Virus record (IMG/VR): IMGVR_UViG_3300033571_018636
Span: 1 to 29,155 of that record
Strand: one strand, 5' to 3'
DNA: 29,155 nucleotides
DNA from: a virus
In this document: positions 6,372-15,325 of the stretch, piece after piece
Numbering within the stretch: position 1 is the first letter of the stretch
How the letters are laid out: each line of letters starts with the position of its first letter
The notes under the pieces: model-generated
What the model saw: only the letters and a program-made list of their open reading frames with translations
The model's database searches: none
Told to the model about the DNA's origin: nothing
Program-made: the position numbers and the translations under genes

Positions 6372-6817
6372 AAGTAAACGAAAAAGTTAAAAAGGAATAT
6401 TATGTAAGTCCATCCGAATTTACAAAACAAATCAACGAATATTATGAAACGGACATCATGACAGATGAATTGGCTATTAATATATTGAAGATTGCTGAAA
6501 ATTTAAGCTATAATTGGAGATTTATAAACTATACGAGAGGGTGGAAGGAAGAGATGATCGGTGATGCTGTGATCAAAATGTATTCGGCGTTGGATGGGAA
6601 GAAGTTTAAAATGGATTCTGGATTCAGTCCTTTTAGTTACTTCAATCAAATTGCTTGGAATGCTTTCACAAATCGAATAAAAAAGGAAAACAAACAACAT
6701 GAAGGATTGATGGAGTATAAACAAATGATGTATGAACAGCATTTACTTGGCTCCGAGGGTGATATTTATGTAAAGCAATCTCAATTTGACGACGAGTATT
6801 CTGATTTCGATGATTGA
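6368..6817 (+). CDS. 55: Late-transcription sigma factor gp55
   Basis: 149 aa; T4 gp55 is 185 aa. The core YTRGWKEEMIGDAVIKMYSAL...F.PFSYFNQIAWNAFTNRIKKENK matches the gp55 / sigma region 2 homology (T4: YTQSWKQEMIADGIE...YITQACFNAFVQRIKKE). gp55 binds host RNA polymerase core and reads TATAAATA late promoters, with the gp45 clamp as activator; both the motif and a clamp gene are in this window. The C-terminus is shorter than in T4 but still acidic (DEYSDFDD). The gene overlaps uvsW by ATGA. Its TGA stop lies inside a TTGACT -35-like box. Confidence 0.88.
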   Translation: MKVNEKVKKEYYVSPSEFTKQINEYYETDIMTDELAINILKIAENLSYNWRFINYTRGWKEEMIGDAVIKMYSALDGKKFKMDSGFSPFSYFNQIAWNAFTNRIKKENKQHEGLMEYKQMMYEQHLLGSEGDIYVKQSQFDDEYSDFDD

Positions 6818-6841
6818 CTTTTGATGGTGCTCATGTATCCT
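6814..6841 (+). promoter_or_regulatory. Possible sigma70-type promoter for 47-46
   Basis: TTGACT (6814-6819), 16 nt, TATCCT (6836-6841), 8 nt before the ATG of gene 47. The -35 box contains the stop codon of gene 55. The -10 is weak, so confidence is modest. Confidence 0.35.
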
Positions 6842-6849
6842 GTAATTAA

Positions 6850-7869
6850 ATGATTACAAATACTAAAATAGCCATTTTCAGCGATCTCCACTTGGGGATT
6901 TATGGGAATAGTGAAAAATGGCACAACACTGCATTGGAGTGGGCGGATTGGATTGTTTCTGAATTGAATAAGAAAAAGATCACAAATATATTTTTCTTGG
7001 GTGATTTTTTCGATAATAGAACTGAAATAAGTGTACAAACATTGCATATTGCATCTCTAATCATAGAAAAATTCAGAAATTTTAATATGTTTATGATAAT
7101 AGGCAATCATGACGCTTATTATAAGAACAGAAGCGATGTTCATAGTCTCGGAATGGTCAAGGGACATGAAAATATCACATTGGTAGACAAAACATTAGAA
7201 TTTGAAAAGTTTGGTAAGCGTTTTTTGATGGTTCCTTGGAATAATGAGCTTCCAGATTCCAAATATGATTATATTTTTGGCCATTTCGAGTTACAAACAT
7301 TCAAAATGAACAATTTTACTGTTTGTAACCACGGTTTATCCCCGATTGATATACTTTCCAAGGGAAAATTGGCATTTTCTGGTCATTTTCACAACAGAAA
7401 CAGTAAAAAATATAAAGAAGGCAGTATTAATTACATTGGAAGCTGTTTTTCGATGGATTTTTCCGATGTGGATAACACAAAGGGGTATCATATTTTGGAT
7501 GTTGAAGACGGATCTGTTGAATTTTTTGAAAATGTAGTGTCTCCATCGTTCATTAAATTTAATCTAAGCACTCTCAAAGGCTTGGATAAAGATTTGATCA
7601 AAAATAATATAGTTAAATTGATTGTTGATAAGGAGATTGAAGAAAAAAATCTAGAAAAAATTCAAATCGCTATTTCCAAGTTAGCGCCTTGGCAGTTTAC
7701 AACAGAACATAATGTATCTACAAAAACTTTGGATGATGTTGAAGTGGTTGATTCAATCAATATTGATGATATGTTTGATGAATTCTATGAAAAGTTAGGG
7801 CTTTCGGATGATCAGCTTGAACGAGTTAAAAAAATAAACAAAGATCTATATAATAATAACAAATTGTAA
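6850..7869 (+). CDS. 47: gp47 recombination nuclease subunit (SbcD/Mre11-like)
   Basis: 339 aa, the same length as T4 gp47. The calcineurin-type metallophosphatase motifs are all in place: D12-x-H14, GDFFDNR at 51-57, GNHD at 85-88, GH at 144-145 and GHFH at 178-181. These residues bind the two metal ions of the Mre11-family nuclease. With gp46 it forms the complex that resects DNA ends for recombination-dependent replication. The gene is followed by 46 with a TAATG stop/start overlap, giving coupled synthesis of the two subunits. Confidence 0.93.
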   Translation: MITNTKIAIFSDLHLGIYGNSEKWHNTALEWADWIVSELNKKKITNIFFLGDFFDNRTEISVQTLHIASLIIEKFRNFNMFMIIGNHDAYYKNRSDVHSLGMVKGHENITLVDKTLEFEKFGKRFLMVPWNNELPDSKYDYIFGHFELQTFKMNNFTVCNHGLSPIDILSKGKLAFSGHFHNRNSKKYKEGSINYIGSCFSMDFSDVDNTKGYHILDVEDGSVEFFENVVSPSFIKFNLSTLKGLDKDLIKNNIVKLIVDKEIEEKNLEKIQIAISKLAPWQFTTEHNVSTKTLDDVEVVDSINIDDMFDEFYEKLGLSDDQLERVKKINKDLYNNNKL

Positions 7870-9668
7870 TGAAAAAAATCAAATACAAAAGACTATCAGT
7901 TCAAAACTTCTTGAGTATTGGCAATGATACCATCGAATTAAATTTTCAGAAAGGATTGAACCTAATCACGGGCCAAAATATCGATAATCCAGAAAGAAAG
8001 AACGCTGTTGGTAAAAGCGCTTTGATGTCCGCTTACTTCTTTGCAATTTTTGGAGAAACTATTGGAAAAATCAAGAATGAATTCATTGTAAACAATGTAA
8101 CAAAGGGCAAAGGCCGAATTGAACTTGAATTTGATGTTGAATCATCTTCTGGAACGCAAAGTTATAAAATTATTAGACAAGTAAAGCCATCTAAAGTTGA
8201 ACTTTGGAGAGGATCTGAAGATATAACTCGCGACAGTATATCAAATACAAACAAATACATATGCGATCTGCTTGGTACCAATCCAATAATACATAAAAGC
8301 TGCGACATAATGACATTAAGTGATACCACACCATTCATGTTGAAGTCAGCAGCTGAAAAGCGAAAATTTATTGAAGATATTTTTGGCATTGAGATATTTG
8401 GATTGATGTTAAAGGATCTAAAGAAACACATCAATGAGAATAAGAATGATATGAATGTGTCTTCAGCTGTGTTGGATGAATTAAACACATCCATAGCGGC
8501 ATATAATTCTCAACTTGAACAGATTAAGAAGCAAATAGCTGAACGAGAGGCTGTTCTAGCATCTAGAAAGGCTGAATTGCAAGATAAAATCGAAAATGTG
8601 AAAGCTAGATTGGCTGATCTACCCCCCGATGTCGATATTTCTAAATTGAATGATCAATTCAAGAAATTAAACGACGCTTTGATTGGTTTAGATGCTAAAT
8701 TGGAAGCAATTTCAACTAAAATAACCGAGTCCAAGAGAGATTTAAATTATACTAATCTCGAATTATCAAAATTAAACAGTGTTGATGGAGTTGAATGCGA
8801 AAAATGCTTGCAAAGTATTTCTCATAATCACATTGAATTTATAGAGCAGCGTAAAGTTGAAACTTCCAATAAAATAACAAATATAGAGAATGATATTATA
8901 TTATATCAGTCCGAAAAAAGAAAATGGGACGATAATAAAAATCGTATTAAAACTAATATCGATTTGATAAACACGCAGATTAAAAACCAACAAGAAATTA
9001 GTCGTAAAAAGGAAAATTTAATACAAATTTTAAAACAATACGAAGAAAATCTGGAAAATTTCGAATCTGATAATGTCAACTCTGGAATAAGCCCTGATGT
9101 TTTTGAGGAAAACATCAGAAAAGTGGAACATCGTAAAGTTGAATATGATGCAAAACTGGCTGCGTGTAAAGAAAAGGAGAGTGATTATGATATTTGTAAA
9201 TTTGTTCTGGGAGAAGAGGGGGTTAAAAGTTTTGTAATTAAGAAATTACTTGATATGTTGAATCACACAATTCAACTATATATAAAAAACTTAGGTATGG
9301 ATATCGTTTGCAAATTTGATGAATATTTCGATGAAGAAATTTCAACAAAAGGTAAAAAGTTTTCGTATAATAACCTATCAGGAGCTGAAAAACGAAGTGT
9401 TGATGTGGCGTGTGTATTGAGTTTTTCTGATATGAGAAGAAAAATAAGCGGAATATCCAGCAATCTTGAATTTTATGATGAAATTTTCGACAGTGCATTC
9501 GATGAGCGTGGGTTGGATCTATTGATAGAAGTTCTGAAGAAGAGAATTCAAAAAAATAAGACATGCGTTTATGCAATTTCTCATAGAAAGGAAACCTCAA
9601 AGCATGTCGATGGTGAAATCGTTTCTTTGGAAAAGGAAAATGGTGTAACTAGACGAATTTTTCCATAA
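7869..9668 (+). CDS. 46: gp46 recombination ATPase subunit (SbcC/Rad50-like)
   Basis: 599 aa (T4 gp46: 560 aa). ABC-type ATPase split by a coiled coil: N-terminal P-loop ending GKS at 48-50, long helices from about 190 to 450, a zinc hook C310-E-K-C313 at the apex, signature LSGAEK at 503-508 and Walker B EFYDE at about 534-538. The P-loop is stretched: between ITGQN (33-37) and AVGKS (46-50) lies IDNPERKN, so the usual GxNGxGKS spacing is enlarged; I recall similar forms in marine T4-like phages. Works with gp47 in end resection. The start overlaps the gene 47 stop. Confidence 0.92.
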   Translation: MKKIKYKRLSVQNFLSIGNDTIELNFQKGLNLITGQNIDNPERKNAVGKSALMSAYFFAIFGETIGKIKNEFIVNNVTKGKGRIELEFDVESSSGTQSYKIIRQVKPSKVELWRGSEDITRDSISNTNKYICDLLGTNPIIHKSCDIMTLSDTTPFMLKSAAEKRKFIEDIFGIEIFGLMLKDLKKHINENKNDMNVSSAVLDELNTSIAAYNSQLEQIKKQIAEREAVLASRKAELQDKIENVKARLADLPPDVDISKLNDQFKKLNDALIGLDAKLEAISTKITESKRDLNYTNLELSKLNSVDGVECEKCLQSISHNHIEFIEQRKVETSNKITNIENDIILYQSEKRKWDDNKNRIKTNIDLINTQIKNQQEISRKKENLIQILKQYEENLENFESDNVNSGISPDVFEENIRKVEHRKVEYDAKLAACKEKESDYDICKFVLGEEGVKSFVIKKLLDMLNHTIQLYIKNLGMDIVCKFDEYFDEEISTKGKKFSYNNLSGAEKRSVDVACVLSFSDMRRKISGISSNLEFYDEIFDSAFDERGLDLLIEVLKKRIQKNKTCVYAISHRKETSKHVDGEIVSLEKENGVTRRIFP

Positions 9669-9683
9669 GCTCGATCAATAATG

Positions 9684-9711
9684 TTGACAACGAGGCGGGT
9701 GGACATAATTA
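9684..9711 (+). promoter_or_regulatory. Possible sigma70-type promoter for the glycosyltransferase
   Basis: TTGACA at 9684-9689, a 16 nt spacer, and TAATTA at 9706-9711, in the 47 nt gap after gene 46. The ATG follows 4 nt after the -10, so a transcript would be almost leaderless. The -35 is a perfect consensus; the -10 is weak. Confidence 0.35.
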
Positions 9712-9715
9712 TTTT

Positions 9716-10912
9716 ATGTTTGTAAAACCATTCGCCTCTCCTTTTCCAAAGTCCCCTTCAAGTTCCAAGCAAGCAATTTCGAATGTTGTTAAAAACGCTC
9801 CCAAATCCACTAGATATGTCAATTATATGGCAGATAGGCAGGGATGCGGGATGTGGAGAATTGGATGGGCTGAAATGCACATGAATATGTGCAATATGGG
9901 AGACAGCACTTCACTGACCAGTATGGTCTTGAATAAGGATTGGTATAGAAATGTTCGAACAGTCAAGCTGCAAAGACAGGCATCATCAGAACAGAAAGAA
10001 TTTGTCAAATTTTTAAAAAGCATTCAGTCTGAATGTGGATTTAAATTGATGTATGAGGTTGATGATGTAGTTTTTAGAGAAGATATTCCCGATTACAATA
10101 TATACAAAGGAGCATTTGATAATGATACAATTCGACAGAATTGTATTGATATAATAAACATGTGCGATGAGGTCACAGTGACTTGTAATTATATGAGAGA
10201 TCTTTACAAGTTAAGAACGGGGAAGAAAGAAATTACAACAGTTCCAAATTTCCCGCCATATTGGTGGATAGGTCATCATTATAATTATAGAGAGATCGTC
10301 GATAATTTTGATAAAAATAAGAAAAAGCCAAGGATAGTATACGCTGGTTCTGGAGCACACTTCGATGTTGGTAATAAAACCAATCAAGAGGATGATTTTA
10401 CACATGTTTTAAAATTTATTACTGAAAATGTTGATAAGTATCAGTTTGTATTCATCGGAGCCGTTCCTCCACCGTTGCAGAATTTGGTATTCAGTAAAAA
10501 AATTGAATTTCATCCTTGGAAAAACTTAATGCAATATCCAAACTTCTTGAGAAGTCTCAAGGCGCAATTATTCATCGCTCCCTTACAGGATAATAACTTC
10601 AACAGAAGTAAATCAGATATCAAATATATTGAAGCCGCTTGCTTGGGGATTCCTTGCTTATGTCAGGATATTACCACTTATGAAAATGCGCTTCCTAATT
10701 TAAAATTCACTGATAGTGATGATCTAGCGTATAAAGTTGAAAAGTTATTGAATTGGAAAAACAGATCCAAATATTATTCACTTGTTCCAGAATTGAGAAA
10801 TATCGGATCTCAGAGATTTTTGGAATTAGACGATAACATTGGAGCATTCATGGAAGCATTGAATACGGATTATGGCGATCCAGATAGAACATTACTACCG
10901 AGATGGAATTGA
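9716..10912 (+). CDS. GT4-like glycosyltransferase
   Basis: 398 aa. Looks like a GT-B fold glycosyltransferase (GT1/GT4 group). The second half has the Rossmann-like strand KKPRIVYAGSGAHF, then KYQFVFIGAVPPP, then HPWKNLMQYPNFLRSLKAQLFIAPL. The sugar-nucleotide-binding segment NRSKSDIKYIEAACLGIPCLC carries the conserved Glu (E in YIEA). The first 35 residues are Ser/Pro/Lys-rich and probably disordered. It sits between 46 and 43 in the replication block, which could point to modification of phage DNA bases, but similar enzymes also decorate virion proteins; the sequence does not decide. Its stop TGA is inside the -35-like TTGACA before gene 43. Confidence 0.8.
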   Translation: MFVKPFASPFPKSPSSSKQAISNVVKNAPKSTRYVNYMADRQGCGMWRIGWAEMHMNMCNMGDSTSLTSMVLNKDWYRNVRTVKLQRQASSEQKEFVKFLKSIQSECGFKLMYEVDDVVFREDIPDYNIYKGAFDNDTIRQNCIDIINMCDEVTVTCNYMRDLYKLRTGKKEITTVPNFPPYWWIGHHYNYREIVDNFDKNKKKPRIVYAGSGAHFDVGNKTNQEDDFTHVLKFITENVDKYQFVFIGAVPPPLQNLVFSKKIEFHPWKNLMQYPNFLRSLKAQLFIAPLQDNNFNRSKSDIKYIEAACLGIPCLCQDITTYENALPNLKFTDSDDLAYKVEKLLNWKNRSKYYSLVPELRNIGSQRFLELDDNIGAFMEALNTDYGDPDRTLLPRWN

Positions 10913-10938
10913 CATCCTTTCGATCTATGGTCTAATAC
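10909..10938 (+). promoter_or_regulatory. Sigma70-type promoter before DNA polymerase
   Basis: TTGACA (10909-10914), 18 nt, TAATAC (10933-10938), with ATG at 10943. Both boxes are close to consensus. The start codon lies 4 nt after the -10, so transcription would begin at or inside the ATG, implying a leaderless message or use of another start. Confidence 0.45.
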
Positions 10939-10942
10939 TGGC

Positions 10943-13531
10943 ATGTATCGAAATTGCGTATACAACAACAGGGATCGCTGCGTCCATTTGTTCACATGGG
11001 ATCAAGAAGGGAACAGAGTTAAATTCGATCTAGATTTCGATCCGTATATTTTGCTTGAAAGTAAAACAGGAGATTTGGAAAGTATCTTCAATACCAAATT
11101 GAAGAAAAAGGAATTTAAAACTCAATTTGAACGAAGTAAATTTGTAAAAGAATCGAATATTAAGAGAATATTTGAAAATATTCCAGCATCTCAGCAATTT
11201 TTAATTGATAATTATTGGAATACAAATACAGATGAAGATTTTTCCAAATTTCCATTGAAGGTGATGTTCATAGACATCGAAACTTTCAGCAACAAGGGTA
11301 AATTTCCAGATATTCAAAATCCAGAAGATGTAATCAATCTGATTACATGCTACGATTCAATTTCCGAAAGATATATAACATTTGGATTAAAACCTTTCGA
11401 ATCATCTCACATCAAAGATAAGAAAGTAAAATACATCCATTGCAAGAGTGAAGAAATTCTTCTCAAGACTTTCATCAAATTCTGGGAAATGGATTATCCT
11501 GATGTTGTTTCAGGATGGAATTCCAGCGGATTTGACATGCCTTATATCGTAAATCGTATTGCTGTTGTTTTGGATGAAGAATGGCAAAAAAGACTATCTC
11601 CGATTGGGAGGATTTATGAAAAGGCGAAAAAGAAAGTTAAGTTTGGTGAGCCTCCTATACAAATTATAATTGAAGGCGTATCATCCGTTGACTACATGGT
11701 TCTTTATCAAAAGTTCAAGCTCGATAAACAGGAGTCTTATAAGCTGGATTACATCGCGGAGGTAGAATTGGGTGAGCAGAAGTTGGAATACGAAGGTCAG
11801 CTATGGGAATTGGCATTGAATGATTGGAAAACTTTCGTTGATTATAACATAAAGGATGTTGAGCTTCTTGTGAAGCTTGATGACAAACTCCGATATATGA
11901 AAACATTGAGATTCCTTGCAAATATCGGATTATCGAATATCGAAAAAGCCATTGATACAGTTCCTATCATGAATGGAGCGCTCGCCGTGCAGGCTCGTAA
12001 GAGAAATCAGTTCATTCCAACTTTCCAAAGAACAATTAAAGATGGTAAAAATCCCGGAGCGTATGTAAGGGTTCCGAAAATTGGACTGAGCGAGAATATT
12101 GTCAGTTTCGATGCAAACTCTCTGTATCCTAGTGTGATGATTTCTTTGAATCTGTCACCAGAAACAAAAATTGGTAGCTACGAAGAGATCGATGGTGTTT
12201 ATAAAATCCACCATGTTAACGGAACAACTTATCAATTGTCTTCTGATAATTTTAAAAAATATATAGAGCAAGAAGAAATTTGCACAACAGAAGCCGGATT
12301 TTTATTTTCTCAAAAGCGTAAGGGGATCGTTCCTGAATATTTGGATTGGCTGTATAGCGAGAGAAAAAAAATGCAGAAACTTTATAAGGAATGTAAGAGT
12401 CGTTTAGAAAACGGAGACGATATGGATTCCGATGAAAGATCAGTGCTGTTAGCAAATTTAAATCGATATGATTCAGTGCAATATGCATATAAAATCAATT
12501 TGAATTCACTTTATGGATATATGGGGAATGCATATGCTCCCATGGGAGACGATGACATTGCATCATCCGTTACCTTAACAGGGCAGTCTGTAATTAAAAA
12601 ATCGGCCGATTTATTTGTAGAGTCTTTGAAAAATAGACATCCTGATATCGACAATTTTACTTTACAGGAATCTATTATATATGGAGATACGGATTCTATT
12701 TATATTTCTTTGAAATGTTTAAATCAATACGGGGTTTCTCTTATATCTGGAGATTCTATAAATCCTGTCTTTTATGAATATTGCGATTATATTGAAAATT
12801 ATTTAAATGACAACATGTCATTATGGGCTAGGGATTATTTAAAAAGTAAAGATCCTAGATTTGTCTTTAAAAGAGAAACCATTTGCGATGCTGGGATATT
12901 TCTGAAAAAGAAATATTATGTTCTTCATATGATTGATGATGAAGGTTTCAAAACTGACAAATTCAAATACAAAGGCGTATCCGTCGTTAAAACAACCATG
13001 CCCAAAAAATTGAAACCGTATTTGAAAGAAATTATAGAAACAATGATCATAACTAAAAACAAAAATCTAACAGATGATTTGTTTAAACAGGCTTATGAAA
13101 CATTTAAGAAACTGCCCATAGAAATTATTTCTAGACTGAGCGGTATCAATACATTTGACAAATATACAAATGACTGCGATGGATTTGAAAAAATAGCAAG
13201 CAGAATGCAGGAGCATATGCGAGCAGCTCATTATCATAATGAGATATTGAAAGCGCTAAATCTCGAAGGAAAGTATCCGAAGTTAAAACAAGGAGACAAG
13301 ATTAGATATGTGTCTGTCAAGAAACCGAACAAATTCAATATTGACGTTGTTGGATACGGCTCTAAATATCCAGATGAATTCTCAGATATTTTCAAAATTG
13401 ATTACGAACAAATGTTTGAAAATCTAATGTTTAGAAATATTGATTTTTTCTACAAAGCCGTTGGCTGGATTCTTAGAAAACCTAATGAGAATTTAAAAAC
13501 TGATTTGCTGGAATTTTTCGCAGAAGATTAA
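10943..13531 (+). CDS. 43: Family B DNA polymerase gp43
   Basis: 862 aa (T4 gp43: 898 aa), apparently complete. The 3'-5' exonuclease motifs are FIDIET (D111, E113), SGWNSSGFDMPYI (Exo II) and YNIKDVELL (Exo III). The polymerase motifs are SFDANSLYPS (motif A, D390), KINLNSLYGYMG (motif B) and YGDTDS (motif C, D582 and D584). All catalytic acids are present, so both proofreading and synthesis should be active. The C-terminus LLEFFAED is short, hydrophobic and acidic, consistent with a clamp-binding tail. No intein or intron interrupts the motifs. It is the replicative polymerase, working with the gp45-like clamp, gp32-like SSB, gp41-like helicase and gp61-like primase also in this window. Confidence 0.96.
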   Translation: MYRNCVYNNRDRCVHLFTWDQEGNRVKFDLDFDPYILLESKTGDLESIFNTKLKKKEFKTQFERSKFVKESNIKRIFENIPASQQFLIDNYWNTNTDEDFSKFPLKVMFIDIETFSNKGKFPDIQNPEDVINLITCYDSISERYITFGLKPFESSHIKDKKVKYIHCKSEEILLKTFIKFWEMDYPDVVSGWNSSGFDMPYIVNRIAVVLDEEWQKRLSPIGRIYEKAKKKVKFGEPPIQIIIEGVSSVDYMVLYQKFKLDKQESYKLDYIAEVELGEQKLEYEGQLWELALNDWKTFVDYNIKDVELLVKLDDKLRYMKTLRFLANIGLSNIEKAIDTVPIMNGALAVQARKRNQFIPTFQRTIKDGKNPGAYVRVPKIGLSENIVSFDANSLYPSVMISLNLSPETKIGSYEEIDGVYKIHHVNGTTYQLSSDNFKKYIEQEEICTTEAGFLFSQKRKGIVPEYLDWLYSERKKMQKLYKECKSRLENGDDMDSDERSVLLANLNRYDSVQYAYKINLNSLYGYMGNAYAPMGDDDIASSVTLTGQSVIKKSADLFVESLKNRHPDIDNFTLQESIIYGDTDSIYISLKCLNQYGVSLISGDSINPVFYEYCDYIENYLNDNMSLWARDYLKSKDPRFVFKRETICDAGIFLKKKYYVLHMIDDEGFKTDKFKYKGVSVVKTTMPKKLKPYLKEIIETMIITKNKNLTDDLFKQAYETFKKLPIEIISRLSGINTFDKYTNDCDGFEKIASRMQEHMRAAHYHNEILKALNLEGKYPKLKQGDKIRYVSVKKPNKFNIDVVGYGSKYPDEFSDIFKIDYEQMFENLMFRNIDFFYKAVGWILRKPNENLKTDLLEFFAED

Positions 13532-13534
13532 ATT

Positions 13535-13786
13535 ATGACAATACAGGAAGCGTACAATAAAGGACTGGATGATGCTGAAAATGCAATCATAAAAGAACTA
13601 TCGTCATTGGTTAGAACAAACAAAATGAATGATTTACAAAATCCTAAATTAAAAGAATTACAACTCATTTTGTCCGAATGGAGTGATTATTTTCACACTC
13701 AGGGAACTCTACTAACCATGACTGGAAAAAAACACAATAGAATGTTGAAAAGACAGATAGAGCAACTTGACAATAACCAAATATAA
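13535..13786 (+). CDS. Small hypothetical helical protein after gene 43
   Basis: 83 aa, mostly helical and charged, beginning 3 nt after the gene 43 stop and therefore probably co-transcribed. I see no known motif. The segment ELQLILSEWSDYFHTQGTLLTMTGKKHNRMLKRQIEQL suggests two packed helices. It lies where T4-like phages often carry small accessory genes between 43 and uvsX. Function unknown. Confidence 0.6.
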   Translation: MTIQEAYNKGLDDAENAIIKELSSLVRTNKMNDLQNPKLKELQLILSEWSDYFHTQGTLLTMTGKKHNRMLKRQIEQLDNNQI

Positions 13787-13802
13787 TATAATATCAAAAT
13801 AT

Positions 13803-14150
13803 ATGAGCAAAACGCATATCGCAATACAAGACCAAATCGGAAGAACCATCATTGGAATTCTAGATTCAGAAACAGACACCACGCTAACGCTGGAGAATCC
13901 TGTAATACTTCATTTAGAGCTTGAAGGTAATGGACAGATTCAAGTCCAGACATTCCCGGTGTTTTTCTTTGAACTACTAGCTAAAGAAAGTAGAGACACC
14001 AACAAGTGGACTTACACCAAATCTAATATTGTAACCAGCTCTGTTGTTCTTTCTGAAAATATTATTTCTCAATATTCCAGATTGAATGCTCCAGCTCCTC
14101 AGATCGCAGTTCCATCATCTCCAAATGTTATTTCAATTGACGATCTATAA
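13803..14150 (+). CDS. Small beta-rich (Sm-like?) protein upstream of uvsX
   Basis: 115 aa from the ATG at 13803; an in-frame TTG at 13767 would overlap the previous gene by 20 nt and adds an unlikely N-terminus. The first half reads like a small beta barrel (AIQDQIGRTIIGILDSETDTTLTLENPVIL, then QIQVQTFPVFFFELL), followed by a strand and a Pro/Ala-rich tail. Small proteins with an 'ENPV' strand of this type occur between 43 and uvsX in marine T4-like phages, as far as I recall; an Sm-like fold is only a guess. It sits 3 nt before uvsX. Confidence 0.6.
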   Translation: MSKTHIAIQDQIGRTIIGILDSETDTTLTLENPVILHLELEGNGQIQVQTFPVFFFELLAKESRDTNKWTYTKSNIVTSSVVLSENIISQYSRLNAPAPQIAVPSSPNVISIDDL

Positions 14151-14153
14151 TTT

Positions 14154-15290
14154 ATGTCTGAAATAAAACAAAAAGATTTAGACGCTCTATGGGAGACCGT
14201 GGCAGATATTACGCCATATTCTTCGTATTTGAGTGAAAATAAAGTATCCAAAGATGATTGGATCGACACTGGATCGATGGTGTTGAACGCTTTGATCTCT
14301 GGATCTTTGTATGGAGGTGTTCCGCGTGGTCGAGTTACTCAATTTGCTGGACCTAGCCAAACATTTAAAACTGGATTCATCCTAAAGACTCTAGCCAATG
14401 CTCAAAAGAAGGGCATGCAAGTTATCATATATGATACCGAGGGAGCGATTGATGACGAAAGTGCACGGGCGATGGGCCTCGATACAACCAAGGTTAAGTA
14501 TTTCAAAACCAAAACAGCTGAAAGTACTCGCAACTCCATTTACAAGTTGCTAACTAAAGTTAAAGAGAATGGTTGGGACGGTAAGTTCATTATCGCAATC
14601 GATTCGATTGCGAACTTGCAGAGTGAAATGGAAGTCAACAGAATGGACAAGGAAAACACATCAGCTGATATGGGTTCCTTCGCAAAGAGTGTTAAATCTC
14701 TTCTCAAGACATGCACTGTTATGAGCAATCTAACAAACACTCCAATTTTGCTGACCAATCATGTGTATGATGATCCAAGCCAGATGTATCCGACTCTTGA
14801 GAAGAATATCGCTGGAGGTAAGGCTGCTGTATATCTCCCATCAGTCACTATTCAGTTGGCTAGAAAAGCAGCAAAGGATGACGGTGGTAAAACTATCGAA
14901 GATACCAAAGCGGCTTCTCAAAAGAGCTTCTCAGGTGTTATCATTCGAGCTTTGACTGTTAAAAATCGTTTTATTAAGCAGTACCTAGAAGGTGAAATGT
15001 ACCTAGAATTTGCAACTGGATTGAGTAAGTATTACGGATTGTTGGAAATTATGAAAGGTATGGGAGTAGTAGTTGCAAATGGAGCGACATACACCGACTG
15101 GAAGGGTGTGAAGCTTGGTTTTTATAAACAGTGGAAAAACCAACAGGATGTGTGGGACTATTTAATTCCAGAATTAGAATCCCGACTCAAATCCGAGTGG
15201 TCGTATGGAAATAAACTAACTGGTGTTGAAGACATGCCAGATGAGGATGACTCGGAATATGTAGAAGATTCGGAAACAACTGAAGAATAA
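14154..15290 (+). CDS. uvsX: UvsX recombinase (RecA-like)
   Basis: 378 aa (T4 UvsX: 391 aa). Walker A GPSQTFKT at 66-73 is the UvsX form (T4: GPSKSFKS), with Phe where RecA has Gly. Walker B KFIIAIDSIANLQS and the loop containing ILLTNHVYDDPSQMYPTLEKNIAGG follow in order. The N-terminus includes WIDTGSMVLNALISGSLYGGVPRGR, the usual lead into the P-loop. The C-terminal tail is acidic (PDEDDSEYVEDSETTEE), as in RecA proteins, where it tunes DNA binding. It catalyses strand exchange, with the UvsY-like protein as mediator. Followed directly by a strong bidirectional terminator. Confidence 0.95.
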   Translation: MSEIKQKDLDALWETVADITPYSSYLSENKVSKDDWIDTGSMVLNALISGSLYGGVPRGRVTQFAGPSQTFKTGFILKTLANAQKKGMQVIIYDTEGAIDDESARAMGLDTTKVKYFKTKTAESTRNSIYKLLTKVKENGWDGKFIIAIDSIANLQSEMEVNRMDKENTSADMGSFAKSVKSLLKTCTVMSNLTNTPILLTNHVYDDPSQMYPTLEKNIAGGKAAVYLPSVTIQLARKAAKDDGGKTIEDTKAASQKSFSGVIIRALTVKNRFIKQYLEGEMYLEFATGLSKYYGLLEIMKGMGVVVANGATYTDWKGVKLGFYKQWKNQQDVWDYLIPELESRLKSEWSYGNKLTGVEDMPDEDDSEYVEDSETTEE

Positions 15291-15291
15291 G

Positions 15292-15325
15292 AAAAAAAGG
15301 GAGTGGTTAACCACTCCCTTTTTTT
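15292..15325. terminator. Bidirectional intrinsic terminator after uvsX
   Basis: A7, then the perfect 20 nt palindrome at 15299-15318 (stem GGGAGTGG, centre TTAA), then T7. It works in both directions: it ends the uvsX transcript and the convergent late gene, whose TGA begins at the last T. Confidence 0.93.

Noticed and set aside
8162-8494. Minus-strand open frame inside gene 46
   Set aside because: It runs antisense to a strongly supported coding region, with no promoter or motif of its own.
10943-13531. Possible intein or intron in the polymerase gene, common in phages with homing nucleases
   Set aside because: All exonuclease and polymerase motifs are contiguous at normal spacing and the length is slightly below that of T4.
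13767-13802. TTG start giving a 12-residue N-terminal extension of the small protein before uvsX
   Set aside because: It overlaps the previous gene and the added residues are plain AT-rich sequence; the ATG at 13803 is simpler.
14349-14372. UvsX Walker A with Phe instead of Gly, looking like a damaged P-loop
   Set aside because: T4 UvsX has the same Phe (GPSKSFKS), so this is the normal family form.
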